Shown here: piece after piece, positions 11,893-24,029 of the stretch
How positions within the stretch are numbered: position 1 is the first letter of the stretch
Layout: every line of letters begins with the position of its first letter
NCBI GenBank assembly: GCA_949357655.1
Contig: CASHTG010000003.1
Coordinates: 1,054,001-1,118,000 of the forward strand
DNA: 64,000 bases
Origin: Parascedosporium putredinis
Lineage: Eukaryota; Ascomycota; Sordariomycetes; Microascales; Microascaceae
Direction of reading: 5' to 3'
Position numbers and translations under genes: made by a program
The notes under the pieces: generated by a model
The model's input: only the letters and a program-made list of their open reading frames with translations
What the model was told of the DNA's origin: nothing
The model's database searches: none

Positions 11893-14198
11893 ATGCTCCG
11901 ACACACCTTCCTCGCCCTCTGGCTGTGGGTTACCGGGGTCTTGGCCCTCAACGCGTCCGAATGGGCCAAGCAGTCCATCTACCAAGTTCTCACGGATAGG
12001 TTCGCGCGGACAGATGGCTCGACTAGCGCTTCGTGCACGCGGAGCGAATACTGTGGTGGAACTTGGCGGGGCTTGATCAATAACCTCGACTATATCAAGG
12101 AGATGGGATTTACCGCTGTGCGTTTGTTTCTTAGGGTTTCGACTCTTGTTTGCTTTTGGTTGATATCGCGGGTCGTGGAGTTGGGAATGCTAACTATGGG
12201 GGCGTGTAGGTTTGGATCTCTCCCATCGTGGCGCAAATAGATGCTCCAGGAAATCAAGACGGGTATGTATAAATCTTTGCCGTGGTCCATAGCCCTGCCA
12301 AACATATCGCGTGTATAGGTTGGCTCACATGGTCATGGACGCTAACCAGACTCGACTTGCAGTGACAGCTATCACGGCTTCTGGGCCCGAGACTTCAACT
12401 CCTCAACAGCCGCTTCGGCACGGCGGCCGACCTCAAGGATCTCTCGGTCGCACTCCACAGTCGAGGCATGGTGAGTAACCTTCAGAGTCCTTGCCTGTAA
12501 CATGAGGAAAGATCGATACGTAGGCTTGACGTCCCTAACCCCTTCCCACACATCACAGTACCTCATGGTCGACATCGTCGCCAACCACATGGCTTACGCC
12601 GGCTGCAGGACCTGCGTCAACTACGGCACCCTCAGCCCCTTCAACTCCCAATCCTACTACCACAGCCCCTGCGCCATCGACTACTCGAGCCAGACCTCGG
12701 TCGAGCAGTGCTGGCAAGGCAGCAACAACGTCGCCCTCGCCGACCTGCGCACCGAGGACGCCGGCGTCCGCTCCTTCTTCAACCAGTGGGTCTCGGACGT
12801 GGTGTCCACCTACGGCATCGACGGCCTGCGCGTCGACAGCGCCAAGCACCAGGAGTCGTCCTTTTGGCCCGACTTCGAGACCAGCGCCGGCGTCTTCATG
12901 CTCGGCGAGGTGTACGAGGGCGACCCGGCCAAGTTCCTCCCGTACATGAGCTCGTTCCCGGGCCTGCTCAACTACCCCGTCTGGTACTGGGTGCAGCGCG
13001 TGTTCCAAAGCACGAGCGCCACCGTCGCCGAGCTCGTGGCCGGCATCAACACCATGAAGAGCGGCACGAGCCGCACAAACTACCTCGGCTCCTTTCTCGA
13101 GAACCACGACCAGCCCCGCATGCCCGCGTGGACTTCGCAGTCGAGCGACGCCGCCCTAATCAAGAATGCGCTGGCCTTCACCGTGCTGGCGGACGGGATC
13201 CCCGTCATCTACCAGGGTCAGGAGCAGAAGCTCGCCGGCGGCAACATCCCCAACAATCGGGAAGCTCTGTGGCTGACGGGGTTTAATCGGCAGGCCGAGT
13301 TGTACACGTACATTGCGGCCCTCAACCGGTTCCGCGCCGCCGTGATTGCGCGGGACGCGCGGCACACGACCTACCAGGCCGTGCCGTGGCAGGTCGACTC
13401 CACACCCTCGGCCTCCGCAAGGGCTTTGACGGATCTCAGGTCGTCAGCGTCTTTAATAATATCGGCTCCTCTGGCGGTTCCTACTCCGTTTCGCTGGCCA
13501 CTAGCTCTACGGGCTTCGCGGCTAATCTGGGGCTGGTGGATGTGATTGCCTGCGAGGCTCACACCACGAGCTCGAGCGGCGGGCTGAGCTTTACCATGGG
13601 CTCGCTACCCAAGGTGTTTTATAGTCGGGCGGCGCTGGCCGGGACGGGTATCTGCCCCGCGCTGACGGGGAGTCGGCGACGACTAGTACCGCGTCCTCCA
13701 CGGTAACATCAGCTTCCAGTGCCTCGAGCACGACATCTGCTGGTTGCACCGTTCCGACGAGTGTGGCCGTTACGTTTACCGCCAGGGTGACGACGCAGTA
13801 CGGCCAAACAATCAAAGTGTAAGCTCTCCCTCCCCCACCTTGCCCTATACCCATGGTCACCCCAAACTCTGCGAGGGGCAAGCAAAACGAATGAAAAGAG
13901 AAAAGCAAAAACACCCCAAAAGTCGAGGCTCTAACCGTTCTATATAGTGTGGGGAACCACAGCAGCCTCGGAAGCTGGGATACCAGCCGCGCGATTACGC
14001 TGAGCGCGTCCCAGTACACGAGTAGCAACCCCATCTGGACGGGCACGGTCAACATCCCGGCCGGGACTGCGATCCAGTACAAGTTCATCAACGTGGCGAG
14101 CGGCGGGGGTCACTTGGGAGGCCGACCCCAACCGGGCGTTCGCGGTCCCCGCAACTTGCGGGACAACGACGGCCGCGGTTCAGGGCTCGTGGCAGTGA
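11893..14198 (+). CDS. Secreted alpha-amylase (GH13) with C-terminal CBM20 starch-binding domain
   Basis: The enzyme hydrolyses internal alpha-1,4 bonds of starch outside the cell. Five exons: 11893-12117, 12210-12262, 12363-12470, 12559-13818 and 13948-14198. A signal peptide (MLRHTFLALWLWVTGVLA) precedes a Taka-amylase-like domain (QSIYQVLTDRFARTDGS, YCGGTWRGLI). The four GH13 motifs are present: DIVANHM, GLRVDSAKH with the nucleophile Asp, GEVYEG with the acid/base Glu, and ENHDQPR with the transition-state Asp. A Ser/Thr linker leads into a CBM20 (TVPTSVAVTFTARVTTQYGQ and VGNHSSLGSWD). Frame breaks lie at 12401-12402 (CC), 13400-13401 (CC) and 13667-13670 (GGGG), each one base short, and at 14105-14109 (GGGGG), which reads one base too long or two short. 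Corrected, the coding length is about 1899 nt, 632 residues. Because of the last break the CBM20 end is garbled in the raw sequence. Confidence 0.93.
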
Positions 14199-15969
14199 AC
14201 GAAAGCGGAGTTGCGGCTGAGGTCGGCACTTGCCAGGAGGGAGCTTCTTCGACGAGCTCCCCAGAAATGTTAGAAATCACATCGAGGCAGAGCTAGATGA
14301 ACATTGTAGGCCAAAAGAAGAAAAATCACTTGATAGGAAGACAGAGACTTCGCGCCTCAGAATTTCTTTTCTCCCCACCCCATCGTATCTCCTTCGAAAG
14401 AACAAAGAGAACAAAGACAGTGCCACGATTGGTTCGACCAGTCTTAAAAATGGGCGGGCGCTCTGCGAAGCTCGTTTCTCACCATATTTGAAGCTGTTGC
14501 GAGTACCGACGGGGAGACCGGTCTTGGCGCTTGGCCAAGGATGAATTCCCAGCCAGGCAAAGGCTTCCCCATTGTTCAATCCCTGAGAAAAGCTTCGCGG
14601 CCCTCATAAACAAAGGGGGCATTTGGCATTTTTCGCAGCGTAAATACCGACTGGGGGAGCAATAAGCCGGACGTCTCCACTCTCCCATCTGGCTAATAGC
14701 GGAGGCGGACCAACCGGCAAATACTACTGGATTAAACGCCCCGGGCGGCGCGTTGTTTAAAGGCCAATATGGCTGGGGATTTGCTCTTTGTCCATGAAGG
14801 TTCCGTCCCATTTAAATTTTTAGTTTCTCTTGGAATTGCCTGCGGTGGGTGAGGGAAGGGGGTGAAGAAGCGCGGCCAAATTTTGTAAGGATGGTGCGAG
14901 TATGCCTGCCTCTTTCTCCTCACTCCCGTTACCAACGAAGGTTATACGCGGTAGTAAGATGGGCAAGATGTGGAAGTGAAGATTATCGGGTGAGTGTAAG
15001 AAAAAGAAAAAGAAAAAGAAAAGGAACTTCTAGACGATGTGATTTGCCATATCTTGACGGCTTCAACAGATTCTTGTAGATGCGATCAACAGCATGAGAT
15101 AGGGTATACGCCGCATTAATGCCACTCTGACCAGTTAATATACCGTAGAGGTGCCCCAGAAGACCAGAATTTGGGCGTGGCTCTTCCTCCTCGTTTGTTC
15201 CAGAGGCCGAACCAAACTTTGGACGAGAAGGTGCCTCATCTACCCCATCTCCTCCCCCGAGATCTCCGCATGCCGAATGCGGAAGGCGGCCGGCCCGCTG
15301 TCATGAGGATCGCTGCTGGCCTACCGTCGTTCTTTTTCCTTCTGTTTCCCCTGTTTATTCTTCGTCTGGTTTACCCTTTTGTCACCCGCAAAAATCTAGC
15401 AGGCCACTTTAGACATTAGCCGGCGCGTGTTATTCGCCCACCTGTTATAACTTATATAGCCCCCATGTACAAAGTCCGCAAAACCGAGGGGAGGGCTTCG
15501 CTTCCATAGTTCGCAGTTGATTTAATCAAGGAATCTACTCTATGCTTCTTCGACTTCTTCCCGCCCTGCGTGCGGGGAAGAATATAGATCCTAAATTTGA
15601 CAGCACGGAATATGGTGCCAGGGGATTAACACACGCAGCATTGGAGTGGGAAAACAGAAAGAAAAGAAAGAAAGGGGGAAAAGACGGGCTTCTTACTTTC
15701 TGGCTTGTACCAAGAAGCAAGGCCCAGCATAGCACGTCCGGGGAATTTAACTCTCCTCAGACCCCAAGGTCCACCGAGCTCCTGCCAACAAAACCCTCCC
15801 GTCTCCCACTCCCCCAACGACCAGAAAAGCTGTTTCCGTGATACCCCCGTTCTCTCTCACTTTGTCTTGCTTCCTTTTTGGTCTGATCTTCCTGTAGTAG
15901 TCTCTTTTCTCATCCGGTTCCTCCTCTCCCGACACCAACGCCGAATCCCCCGAAACTCCCACCGACAAA
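14199..15969. other. Intergenic region between amylase and SMP-30-like gene
   Basis: No gene is recognised. It holds the amylase 3' region, a short A-rich hexamer repeat at 14999-15023, and a pyrimidine-rich stretch just upstream of the next start codon (15840-15960) that looks like promoter/5' UTR. Confidence 0.5.
14999..15023 (+). repeat. AAAAAG hexamer microsatellite
   Basis: About four tandem copies of an AGAAAA unit lie in non-coding DNA. It is a simple repeat with no visible function. Confidence 0.75.
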
Positions 15970-16846
15970 ATGGTGAGCATCCGAACCATCCTCGGGGCCG
16001 TGCCCTACATCGTCAGCGTGTCCGCCGCGTCCATCGCCGCGCGCCAGGGCGCCGCCGCCACGCAGGTCGTCAACCTCGCCTCGCTAGAGAACATCGCGGT
16101 ACGCCCCAACGGCCAGATCCTCGTCACCAACATGAACAGCCCCAACCTCTACGCCGTCGACCCGGCCGCCAAGTCCTCGTCCACCGCCGTCGTCGTGACG
16201 GGCGCCAGCGGCCTCAGCGGCGTCCGCGAGGTCACCCCGACGTGTTCGCCGTCATCGGCGGCAAGAGCATCTACAAGGTCGACTTCACCGGCGACGCCCC
16301 GCCGTCACCCTCGTCAAGGCCATCGCCGAGGCCAGCAACCTCAACGGCCTCGCCTCCTTCGATGACGACTCCGTGCTCGTGGCTGATGCCGGCAAGGGCA
16401 ACGTGTACCGCTTCAGCATGTCCACGGGCGACTACTCGGTCGTCCTCGAGGACCCCACCATGGCCCCCTCGGGCGCCATCCCCTTCGGCATCGACGGCAT
16501 CCTCCACGTCAACGGCACCGTCTGGTACACCAACATCTTCAAGAACAGCTTCCATAAGATCGACGTCGACGAGACCGGCAAGGCCACCGGCGCCGTCACC
16601 ACCCTCTGGTCCAACCTCATGGGTGACGATCTCTGCGTCGGCCCTGACGGCAAGATCTACGTCGCCACCAACAGCCCCAACACCGTCGTGTCCGTTGACG
16701 CTACCGCTGGTGCCGGCGCCTCTCCGGCCACCGTTGGCCAGGTCCGTGGTTCGACCGCTTGCGCTTTTGGCCGCGGAGAGAGCGATGCCAACACTGTCTA
16801 CGTCACCGGCGCGCAGGGCGTCTTCTCCATCAACATCGGCGCGTAA
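15970..16846 (+). CDS. Secreted SMP-30/gluconolactonase-like beta-propeller protein
   Basis: This is probably a secreted six-bladed beta-propeller of the SMP-30/strictosidine-synthase-like fold; substrate and reaction are unknown. The N-terminus is a signal peptide (MVSIRTILGAVPYIVSVSA). Repeated blade-like strings follow: LENIAVRPNGQILVTN, NGLASFDDDSVLVADAGKGN, VWYTNIFKNSFHKIDVD and CVGPDGKIYVATNSPNTVVS. No intron is seen. The frame breaks at CCCC 16235-16238 and CCCC 16297-16300, 60 bases apart. Adding one C at each gives 879 nt and 292 residues ending in VFSINIGA. Proteins of this kind are common in fungal secretomes and in some biosynthetic clusters, but nothing nearby fixes a role. Confidence 0.75.
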
Positions 16847-17911
16847 AGGCGAAGAATAAAAGAGTATGGGAGTTGTGAGATATGGGAAGCCATGCGCTGA
16901 AGAGAACCGCTTGCCGAATTTTTGAGGGGAAGATATGATGCAAACGACCTGTTTCCTTTTTCCTTCTTTTTACCCCGTCTGTTTTTTGTAGAGGTGAATA
17001 CTTTGTGTAGTACATATTGACAAGCCTCAACTGCATGGCTAAGTTATATAACAATGGTAGAGAAATCAATCAAGACACCTCATACCCGTCGTCTTCGCAA
17101 GCTTCGTTCCTTACCTCCCCGCGTTCATCACATGCCTCCCATTAGAGGTTTCGGACATCATTCCCCGCAAAGATAAGCAAAACAAATGTGACGCGCACGC
17201 CCGCGAGAGCCTTGAGTTTTTGGAAGCCGGTGGAGGGGCTGGTCAATAATAGACCAGGCACGATCGAGATGGGCGGTTGCGAATTGGAATGGGTGTTGTA
17301 CAAAAGTTCTCGCCGCTCGATAATGATGGGTTGCGCAGGCCATTCTCGCCGGCGGCAAGCGGCGTCAAAACTAGCCCATTTTACGTCGTACTGACGCGGG
17401 CAAGTCTCTCCAAGGGCGTGCGTCCTACAAGCATGCCACGCCGGCTTGCCGTGAACAAGGGACACGCAGCATTGCTGCCTCGTAGTAGAGGACGGCGGTC
17501 CCTCGTTCACGAAATGCAACGAACAACGTGGCGGAGGGGACAACTTATTTACTTTTCGAGAATTGTTGAATTTCCCTGTTCCCCTCTTCGGGTCCCTGCA
17601 GATCCAGCGTCGTTTCTCGTCTGGCGACGTCAAATGGGGATGCCTAACCTTGAATGGGCCGAAGGAGCCAATGTCGGCTTCCATCGCCCCAAAACCCCGC
17701 AATGCTTACTTGCAACGCACCCCGGCAGAGGGTATGCATGACGTCTAGCACTCGAGTGCCTTCCGACATAAAAATGGCATCGAGATCCGTTCTCGATTTC
17801 GGTCTCAAGCTAGATCAAGTCAAGACTTGTCAACTTGAGAGGAAGAATCTAACCACTCCACACGAAAATCGCCCTCACATTCCCCTTCCTAGGTCCTATC
17901 CCTAAATCACA
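16847..17911. other. Intergenic region between SMP-30-like and GFA genes
   Basis: About 1.07 kb with no recognisable gene. The frames on both strands between 17142 and 17741 overlap each other and lack motifs. It presumably contains the 3' UTR of the left gene and the promoter of the right gene. Confidence 0.5.
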
Positions 17912-19080
17912 ATGTCGAGCGATACCACCGAATTGGTGGCTCAATGCCTCTGCAAGACGCACACCTTCAAGTCCTCCGTGCCGTCTTCGTCCCTCCCCCT
18001 CAGCGCCACCTGCTGCCACTGCGACTCATGCCGCCACGTCACCGGCGCCATGTTCCTCGTCGACGTCGAATGGCCTAACCAGGACGAGGATCTCTCGGCC
18101 CTCCACGCCTACGACTTCTCCCCCAACCTCCGCGAGTTCTCGTGCCAGTCGTGCGGGACCCGGCTCTTCTGCAAGGGCAGCAAGCCCGGGTCCACGCTCG
18201 GCGTCATCACCGGCACACTACAAAACGAGGTCAACCTCGTCCGCTACGACAAGCACATCTACGTCGGCGACACCCGCGACGGCGGCGCCAGCATGTTTAT
18301 GCGCAAGAGCCACCCCGACGCCACGCCCAGCAAGCGCTTCGTCGAGGGCTCCAACTCGAAAGAGCTCCCCGCGGACTGGCCGTCCAACTTCGACCTGCCG
18401 GACCCCGAGGCCCAAGTCACGCCCGAGTTCACGCCCCTCTACTGCCACTGCCGCGGCGTGAACCTTCTCCTCAAAAACGCCACCGACCTCAAGGACCGAG
18501 CGCCCGACAAGCTGCCCTTCTACGTGGAGCCGAAAAGTTTTAAGTACCTCGCCAGCGCCGACGCGTGCGACTCGTGCCGCATCTCCTTTGGCTCCGACTT
18601 CTCCATCTGGGCCTTTGCCGCCCTCGACCACATCGGGTTCCCGCCACGCAGCACCCGGGCACCACCGCCGAGACCTTTGAGCACCTCCCCGCCTCCACCT
18701 TCGACCTCAAGGCCGCCGTTGCCTCCGAGAACAAGGACCCGCGCCTCGGCACCCTCGAATTCTACCAGAGCTCGCCCGACGTGGAGCGCTACTTTTGCTC
18801 CAAATGCGCCGCCGTCGTCTTCTTCGCCGTGCACGACCGGCCCAACATGGTCGATGTCGCGCCGGGCCTGCTGGACCACCCTAGCGGCGCGAGGGCCGAG
18901 GGCCTGCTGCACTGGAACTTTGGCACCATGGGCCGGCTGGAGGATGTGGAGGGCGGGTGGAGGGAGAAGCTCGGCAAGGGCGTGAGGGAGGAGGCGGAGC
19001 AGTGGAGGATCGAAAGGGGGTATCCCAAGACGGCGGGGAGGGTGCGACGAGAGGCTGGTAACACCAAGATGCAACTGTAA
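17912..19080 (+). CDS. Tandem GFA-domain (CENP-V/GFA family) zinc protein
   Basis: The protein has two consecutive GFA (glutathione-dependent formaldehyde-activating enzyme-like) zinc domains. Domain 1 carries CLCKTHTF, CCHCDSCRHVTG and SCQSCGTRLF; domain 2 carries YCHCRGVNLLL, DACDSCRISFG and YFCSKCAAVVFF. These paired CxC and CxxC motifs bind structural and catalytic zinc in the family. No signal peptide or membrane segment is seen, so it is probably cytosolic. The true reaction of most fungal GFA proteins is unknown, and formaldehyde activation should not be assumed. It is a single exon. One frame break at CCC 18640-18642 splits domain 2; adding one C gives 1170 nt, 389 residues, ending at the TAA at 19078-19080. 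Confidence 0.88.
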
Positions 19081-22000
19081 TGGTCTAAATCACACCACAG
19101 ACGGGCAGGTTTGGTAGGGAAATGGTGGAGTTTTCCTGTGCGTTTTCATGTTGGCGAACAAAGGCGAGTTGTCGGGATGAGGAGTTTCAATGGATGTCTA
19201 GGCTGGCGAATATGGAGGTCGGAGATGGGAACTAGGAGAAAAGAAGGTTTTAGGATGCCCTCTAGTGCTTTAGTTTATTTGTGTCGTTTTAAGTCCTGGG
19301 GTCCATCTTTTTCGCTGCCGAGAGTCTTCTTGAGTTATATATCATCCGGGCCCTTATACAGAAGACTTCTCCCTTGCGGGAAAGAGTCTTCCAGTCAACC
19401 CATTCCTTGACTCAGGCATGAGTTGGGGTGAACTCGAAGTATGACCAAAGCGAGGCGAGCTTTTGTAGTCCGCTCTCATCCGTAGAAGGGTGACGTGTTA
19501 TTTTCGTCGCCATCGTGAAGCTAGCGCCTCGTGGAGCGGTTTACTCAGTGGCCGCGGCCTGTTAAGAATCCTTATCGAGAATCGTTAGCTAGCAGAAGTA
19601 CATGAAGAGCCGATAGCGGTAGATTAGTAGCATGATCGCCTTTATACCATCCACGGCATTCGTCTCATCAACGAGATGACATGTTGGTACTGAAACTGGA
19701 CCGCAAATCATGCAATCGGTGTAGCCCATGTACTGCTATCATGATGGCATCTGACAGTTCAAATGTTCTTTCTATACGTCTCTCCATAGGTTCGCTTACG
19801 GATACGAAGCTCGCGAACTCCCAAGCTTAATGCCAAGGAGATGACCGCACAGATCTTGATGTGTTGCCCCAAGGCGCGAGAGCGAAGAGGTGGGTAGGCA
19901 AAGTTATCCTAGACAAGTACGAATCCCTTGAGAAGCGGGTAGATGCGTTAGCAATCCGAGAAGCAGGGCGAGAAAGGTGCCGGTTAGGCTTGTTTAGACT
20001 CACTATCAACATACTATCAAGTACACGATGGGGAAAAGACGATTTGAAAGCAGTGACCCGTGCTTTGAAATTTGACATTTGCTTTTACGTGTGTTCTTCT
20101 CATGCCTTGTGTACGCCTCCTGGATGCATATCGTTCATGAGGGCAATCTAGTAGCAAGTTAGGACAAGATGATGTTTCGGTCCTTCCGGTCCACCCAGAA
20201 AGGCTTTTTCCTGTCAACAATTTGACTTGTCCACAGAACATTCGGGTTGACAAGTTTTCCTGTTGAAGACTCCCGGGAAAGACATGCAACTCAAAAGCAA
20301 CCTGCGGTTAAGTTTGAGAAGGATAATAGTCAGAGAGAAAGAAGACGGCAACGCCCATGCCTCACGACATGTCAGAAGGACCTAGATATTGCACATTGTG
20401 CAGCGAACCCAACCACCACAGGATGGGTCTAGTTGTAAGCGCTGAGGTAAACGATGGACTTCTCGGTACTGATTTTACTTGACATTTACAGCCTTGACCC
20501 CGCCTAACCAAAATATCATTTCCGAGCGCCAACATGGACCCGTTCCTAAAGTTCTACACTAGCGTCTTGACAAGGAAAAGAACTTTTGGAGGGGTTGAAA
20601 GAGACAGCGATAGTGTCCACAAAATCCTACGTAAACGGGCGCGGAAATCATAAAGGGCCCATTCTGCACGATACGGGTAGCGCATCCTTGCTCCAACCTA
20701 CGCTAGGAATGCGTAATGCAGCCTGGCCTGGCCTGGCGAGCGCTTGCTCTGACAGAGAAACCGGTGATGCCACGCTAAAGACAGGAATCCTTCGGTTCTC
20801 GTTGCCCCCCTTTTTTTCTTCCTGCGAGTCCCCTTCTTCCTCGTTCTCGTCATCTCCCGTTATTGATCTTGGAGTGGATGTTGGGCCCAGCCAATTTCGG
20901 AGAATTTTTGGTTGCAGCCTGTGTGTAGCGGTGAGGCTGATTGCTCGAAGACTAGCAAAACAAGAAAGAAGTACACATGAAGACGAGGAACATGAGGGAT
21001 CACGGCAAAGCGAAAGGGTGAAAAGGACGTATCATCCAGTGTGGAATCCGGCTTACCGTTAGCGACTAACAAGCACATTATAGAATCCAAGATCAGAGAT
21101 ACAACTCAGGATCGCGGTACTATACGCGTAACATCATTCAAAGGTTCTAGAAGGCGTCCAGAGAGACACAGCGCCGAGCCCACATCCCTGACCATATGCG
21201 AACACATTGCGAACGATGAGCCCAATGGCGACGTGGGACCACAGCAATAATACCTCGACCTCCTCCTTGAACTGGGCCCATCTGTGTCCCCAAGGCCAGG
21301 AACGATGGATGCAACACTAGCCCACGCACGGCCGATCAAGTGAGATGTGATAGTTGGGGGTGCAATCATAATACAAGTGGGCGAACGAGATGACAACGTG
21401 CCAACTCGACTGGGTTCATGATCTTGGACAGGGTCCCCGGCGGTAGGCACCCGGGAAACTAATACTGGGTGCCCATTCGATGTTGCCAATCGAAGCAGAA
21501 AGAGAAAAAAGCTCGGACTCTTAGATTATCAAAGAGCGATCCGAGCAGCACTTCGTAGCCCACAATCCTCCTTGGCTGCCCTAGCTTCGAAGAAATGTCA
21601 AGATCGCGACGGGGAGGCCAAGTTGCCCGAGATGAAGTGGAAATCTGTGCCGACAGGGCGCGCTAACTATCTCCAGCCTTGGATTAGCGCCTGGTTTTGA
21701 CAGGACGCCAGGGAGAGAGAGATTGAATTCTCGCCTTGGGGGATGCCGTCGGTGGATGGCCTCATGGACACGAGAAAGTGAGCTCAGGACCCGACCCCAC
21801 GGTTCCTGCATCGCTCGAGAGGGGCCGCAATATAAGTTGTGGGGCAAGGGTGGTGGCTAGCTTGTTTCGGGCCAAGGTGTTGCCCTGGCCATATTGGCAA
21901 GGGCGGGATGACACCATGGGCGTTGCCTTTTTCTTTCTTTGTCTTTTGTTCTTGAGAATCTTCTGCTGTTTTCCTTGGCTGTCACTTCACATATGGAGTT

Positions 22001-24029
22001 GAGGGGAGGAGTGAAGGAGATGGATCCCACCACTCGTAAATCGCAGAGCCTCTTCTTGTCATTATGCATCGTTGTCTCGAGATAATTCCCTTGTCCCTTC
22101 GCGCATTACTGCTATTTCCCCATCTTGAGCATTTATGCTTGTCCGACCTAGATTTGGCAGGTTGGTTGACCTTTTCACGAATGAGCTAGCGTCCGACATC
22201 GTGTAAAAGTGAGGGGCGAAAAGGTCCGCCACATTTGCTCTTGACTTCACTTTAAGACGTCTCGAGCACTGCGATTGGCGGAAAAAGTTAAGAATGTGGC
22301 TCCCAGACTAGAAAGAAATTCGAACAAGTGGCTCCCTCTTCCCCCGCCTGTTGGTTTTGAAGGAGATGATGCAGGGAAGCCCAGCCAGAAAAAAAGAAAA
22401 AGAAAAAGAGGCCCAGGGGTTGCAAGGGGGAGGGGCCGGGCTTGGAGTTTCAGACATCCCAGAAGGGACTAATGAAGTTGCACCGACGCCCTGGTCCACA
22501 CCATCCGCTTCACGGCGGCAAACCCAAGCGAGAGGATCTGGGTTTCTTCGCAACCTTTTCTAGTGGACGAAAGTGAGGCTCAATTCACTGGCGCTGGCTG
22601 TTTTCGTGATCTATCCATGCGATTGAGCGAGATGTCTGCTTGCCAAGGTTCCCTAGGAGGCCCCCTCTTTGGCCATCTCGCTCGTCACCATTTTGCCCCC
22701 TCGGGCGCCAACGAGACAGTGTCTAATCATGTCACACGAGTCTTGTTCTTTGGCTCTCGTCTTTCCTGCTTGCTTTCTTTCGCATAAGCATGCAACACAA
22801 AGCCCAAAAGCAAAAGCCAAAGGCATTGCAGACCAGAGCCAGTGGTTCCTCGCCCTTTTTCCCTTTTGCCTATGCTGTATGTTCCCTCCGAGTAAAACCC
22901 CTGGAATCCGCGAGGATCCTTGATGCCTTCCCCTCGTGTCCCCTTGCTTCGATCACCAACGAGATGAGATGATTTCCTGGATCGCCGGCTCGCCATACCG
23001 AAGATGCTGGATCCCAGGTCCACAGGCCAAGAAGGAAAAAGAGGGGAAAGGTGCCAAGCGGTTCTCTTTCCCCCCTTACTTTGCCCGCCCCTTGACCCCG
23101 TTGGGGCCCCCTTGAAGATACGATCCACCCCGGTTCCTGGCTCGTTCACACGTTGATGTGAGCAGAGGCGTAGCCACCACACGGACTCTCCCACCCAAAC
23201 TCTGCCCACTGCTGGCTCCAGAGCGTGCGGCGCAGACCAGGCGGGATTCAATGCTGGCGTGCGCAGCCCGTCATGCACTATGCGTCTCCTCTCATCAATT
23301 GATGCCCCCTTCCCTTCACCTGACCCCTGCCTGGCCTTGTCCCTTTGGATGAGAGATCTCTCTCTCTCGTCAGCCCAATGCGTGTTGCTCGCCGACCGTT
23401 CAGCCCCGGTCCAGTCGTGTGGTCGAGGCGGCTCTTTCGGTACGGCCTGTCCAGAACCACCCTTGCCAGGCCCTGTGGGGATTGCTCCTTAATCAAATGA
23501 AAATCTCGCCCAGCGTTTTGCTTGCTTTCTCTGCTTTTGCGAGATGGGCAGTGAGAGTGGGGGAAGGAAGAGAGCAACCACAACGGTGAGCTTTGTGAAT
23601 CGAAGCTCCCCCCTCTCCCCTGGCCCACCCACGAGCTACCCCCTGCTCGTTTAGTCGCCCATCTTCGCGTTCACGATGCAGGTCCTCTCCCTTGTCCCCA
23701 TGAGAATGGAATCCGAGATATAAGAAGCCCGAGTCCGCCGCTCGACACCTTCTTCCCTTTTGTTCTTAGCTCACCACCTCTCCAATCGTGCTTCACTGTC
23801 GTCCCTCACTTTCGAAGGTTCGCCTGTCCAGTCTTTCTTGTTTTTTTCCAACTTTTTTACATTCTTTTTTGGCTGTGCCATATCATCACTCTTTGATTCA
23901 CCGAAGGCCGAATCCACAAGCAATTCGCCTCCATCCACTCCTTGATCCAACTAGCGATCCCCACCCACCAAAACAGTGAAAGACACTTTTGTTTTCTAGA
24001 GACCAATTTTCTCCCTCCCATACGTAAAG
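19081..24029. other. 4.9 kb gene-free stretch upstream of the AA9 gene
   Basis: I found no supported gene on either strand. Candidate frames (for example + 20586-21062 and - 22727-23278) lack motifs and overlap frames on the other strand. A weak imperfect hairpin (arms GAAGACT/AGTCTTC) lies around 19361-19392, downstream of the GFA gene. The right end, from about 23640, is pyrimidine-rich and contains a TATA-like element, and is probably the LPMO promoter and 5' UTR. Confidence 0.45.
23716..23724 (+). promoter_or_regulatory. TATA-like element upstream of the AA9 LPMO
   Basis: A GATATAAGA element lies about 310 bases upstream of the ATG and is followed by a long CT-rich leader, a common layout of strongly expressed fungal secretome genes. 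Sequence inference only. Confidence 0.4.

Noticed and set aside
19361..19392. A hairpin terminator after the GFA gene
   Set aside because: The pairing is imperfect and fungal nuclear genes do not use bacterial-type hairpin terminators.
22727..23278. A minus-strand gene of about 183 codons
   Set aside because: No family similarity, basic and Gly/Arg/Ser-rich chance composition, and no splice-supported extension.
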